Part shown: one piece after another, positions 5,937 through 6,880 of the stretch | Layout of the letters: every line of letters starts with the position of its first letter | How positions within the stretch are numbered: position 1 is the stretch's first letter | Origin: Pseudomonadota bacterium | Lineage (GTDB): Bacteria; Pseudomonadota; Alphaproteobacteria; Rhizobiales; Methyloligellaceae | Assembly (NCBI GenBank): GCA_022567275.1 | Contig: JADFHH010000091.1 | Coordinates: 1-6,880 of the forward strand | DNA: 6,880 bases | Direction: 5' to 3' | Notes under the pieces: model-generated | Seen by the model: the letters and a program-made list of their open reading frames with translations, nothing else | Told to the model about the DNA's origin: nothing | Databases searched by the model: none | Translations under genes and position numbers: made by a program

Positions 5937-5969
5937 GGGCGGCGGTCGTTCGATCGCCGTCCTTTTTTT
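5937..5969 (+). terminator. rho-independent terminator of the cytochrome gene
   Basis: GGGCGGCGGTC (5937-5947) pairs with GATCGCCGTCC (5952-5962) through 11 pairs, two of them G-U, closed by a GTTC loop and followed by seven T (5963-5969). It lies 31 bases after the cytochrome stop. A competing pair, CCCTAA (5914-5919) with TTAGGG (5934-5939), overlaps the left arm. On the opposite strand the hairpin also follows phaR, but without a clean T-run there. Confidence 0.9.
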
Positions 5970-5980
5970 GCTGCTGAATT

Positions 5981-6661
5981 TCAACTGGCTCCGGTGCGCT
6001 TGGTAAGCTGGTCCAGCTTGTCCTGCATGGCCGTCATTTCGGCCCTCAGGGTCTTGATGTCGGCTGATTTCAGCGGCGGTTCATCCCCCCCTTGCGCGGA
6101 TTCAGGCGCTTTGCCGTCGCTCGATGTGGCGTCCTGGTTCGCGCTCTTGTTATTCGCATTCGCGCGGGAATGGGGAGTGAACATTGCCATCGCCTGTTCG
6201 AACATCGCAAAATTTTTGCGCACCTGCTGCTGAACCGCATCGAGTGGCTGTGCGCCCATGGCATCTTCTATTTGCTTGGCGAAACGGTCCTGTTCGCGGG
6301 TGAGCGAGTCCAGGGAGAACTCCAGATAGCTCGGGACGATCTGTTCAATAGAGTCGCCATAAAGCCGGATCAATTGCCGCAGGAAGTTTATGGGAAGCAG
6401 GTTCTGGCCCTTGCTCTCTTCGTCGACGATGATCTGGGTGAGCACCGCATGAGTCAAATCTTCGCCTGTCCTGGCGTCATGCACGGTGAAGTCGCGCTCG
6501 GCCCTGACCATCTCGGCCAGATCGTCGAGTGTCACATAAGAACTGGTGTCGGTGTTGTAGAGACGCCTGTTGGCGTACTTCTTGATGATGACCGGATCGC
6601 TCCCGTCTATGGCAATTGTTGCTGCCTGCCCCAGCGGGATGATCCGCTGGCGGCCATTCAC
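5981..6661 (-). CDS. phaR: polyhydroxyalkanoate synthesis repressor PhaR
   Basis: The product has 226 residues from the GTG at 6661. The PHB/PHA regulator DNA-binding domain spans about 24-83 with the diagnostic IIKKYANRRLYNT (25-37) and SSYVTLDDLAEMV (40-52). The PHB accumulation regulatory segment GQNLLPINFLRQLIRLYGDS (85-104) and QIVPSYLEFSLDSL (107-120) follow. A polar low-complexity linker (164-200) and a short terminal coiled coil (201-222) complete it. PhaR binds PHA granules and DNA, repressing phasin and PHA genes until polymer appears. The GTG is the only ATG/GTG/TTG codon in frame between the right window edge and the DNA-binding domain. It has no ribosome binding site and puts about 23 unusual residues before the domain. 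The frame stays open upstream to the end of the window, so the true start may lie outside. Its terminator is shared or weak. Confidence 0.92.
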   Translation of the reverse strand: MNGRQRIIPLGQAATIAIDGSDPVIIKKYANRRLYNTDTSSYVTLDDLAEMVRAERDFTVHDARTGEDLTHAVLTQIIVDEESKGQNLLPINFLRQLIRLYGDSIEQIVPSYLEFSLDSLTREQDRFAKQIEDAMGAQPLDAVQQQVRKNFAMFEQAMAMFTPHSRANANNKSANQDATSSDGKAPESAQGGDEPPLKSADIKTLRAEMTAMQDKLDQLTKRTGAS

Positions 6662-6880
6662 GGAAATCAGTGCGAGTTGCCTCGTCGGCTCGGAGATATG
6701 CCCGAGATATTTGAGTTCCAGCTTCTCGTCTCCATTAGTATTGAGTTCCTCTGGATCACCAAGATCTGCAAGGTCTGTATTAACCTGTGTGCCCTGATGA
6801 ATGAGTTCGAGCCTCTCGGCAATCGCCTGTAGATCGACTTCACGCGATTGCCCCCCCTCTTCGACTGCCGTCGCACTATC
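6662..6880 (-). other. open 5' extension of the phaR frame, possible N-terminal domain
   Basis: The phaR frame continues without a stop for 73 codons to the window edge and contains no ATG, GTG or TTG. The conceptual peptide looks protein-like: an amphipathic stretch REVDLQAIAERLELIHQG, an acidic linker, then LELKYLGHISEPTRQLALIS running into VNGRQRIIPLG, which suggests three beta strands across the annotated GTG. Against coding, G/C-ending codons are 37 of 73 here versus 29 of the first 36 codons of the PhaR domain, starting at KKYANRR. A weak internal promoter (TTGGTG at 6757-6762, 16 bases, TACTAA at 6735-6740) would instead support initiation at the GTG. I do not recognise a family. Confidence 0.4.

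Noticed and set aside
6092..6832. Plus-strand open frame of 246 codons over phaR
   Set aside because: It is a mirror of the high G/C third positions of phaR; the opposite strand encodes the diagnostic PhaR motifs.
6667..6876. Minus-strand frame ending 6 bases before the phaR GTG, as a possible upstream gene
   Set aside because: The product is Arg/Ser/Asn-rich and not protein-like, while the frame continuous with phaR gives a more credible peptide over the same bases.

Overview
The window looks like chromosomal DNA of an alphaproteobacterium. The main evidence is a PhaR-type polyhydroxyalkanoate (PHA) repressor, a TipF-like membrane protein with a degenerate EAL domain, a cheY-cheZ pair and a class IIA HAD hydrolase of the TIGR01459 type. 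The genes are rich in G/C-ending codons. I cannot name the order or genus.

Left edge (1-771): a decayed mobile-element zone. No gene is supported in the first 312 bases. They hold one arm of a 16-bp inverted repeat bounding an AT-richer segment (about 43% GC). The other arm supplies the stop codon of a truncated IS110-family transposase on the minus strand (313-561). The transposase's possible left end and a strong hairpin follow.

Middle (772-5146): a MaoC-type hydratase on the minus strand faces away from a cheY-cheZ pair on the plus strand. The intergenic region between them holds a good sigma70-like promoter and a TTGC-N3-GCAA dyad for the hydratase, and a CtrA-like site for cheY. A 23-bp hairpin separates cheY from cheZ. 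Converging on cheZ is a minus-strand pair, tipF-like then the HAD hydrolase, whose stop and start codons overlap (TTGA).

Right part (5147-6880): a secreted monohaem cytochrome of the P460 family on the plus strand ends in a clear rho-independent terminator. PhaR follows on the minus strand. The phaR reading frame stays open upstream of its only usable start codon, a GTG, to the end of the window. That 73-codon stretch looks protein-like and has different third-position composition, so PhaR may be longer than usual or fused to another domain.

Two themes emerge. One is motility and polarity: CheY is the motor response regulator, CheZ its phosphatase with a FliM-like tail, and TipF a probable c-di-GMP-sensing flagellar positioning factor. 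The other is PHA metabolism: PhaR and an (R)-enoyl-CoA hydratase-like enzyme. I found no complete undescribed system. The best leads are the PhaR extension, the candidate PhaR-type operator at the hydratase promoter, the cheY-cheZ hairpin and the IS110/inverted-repeat zone.
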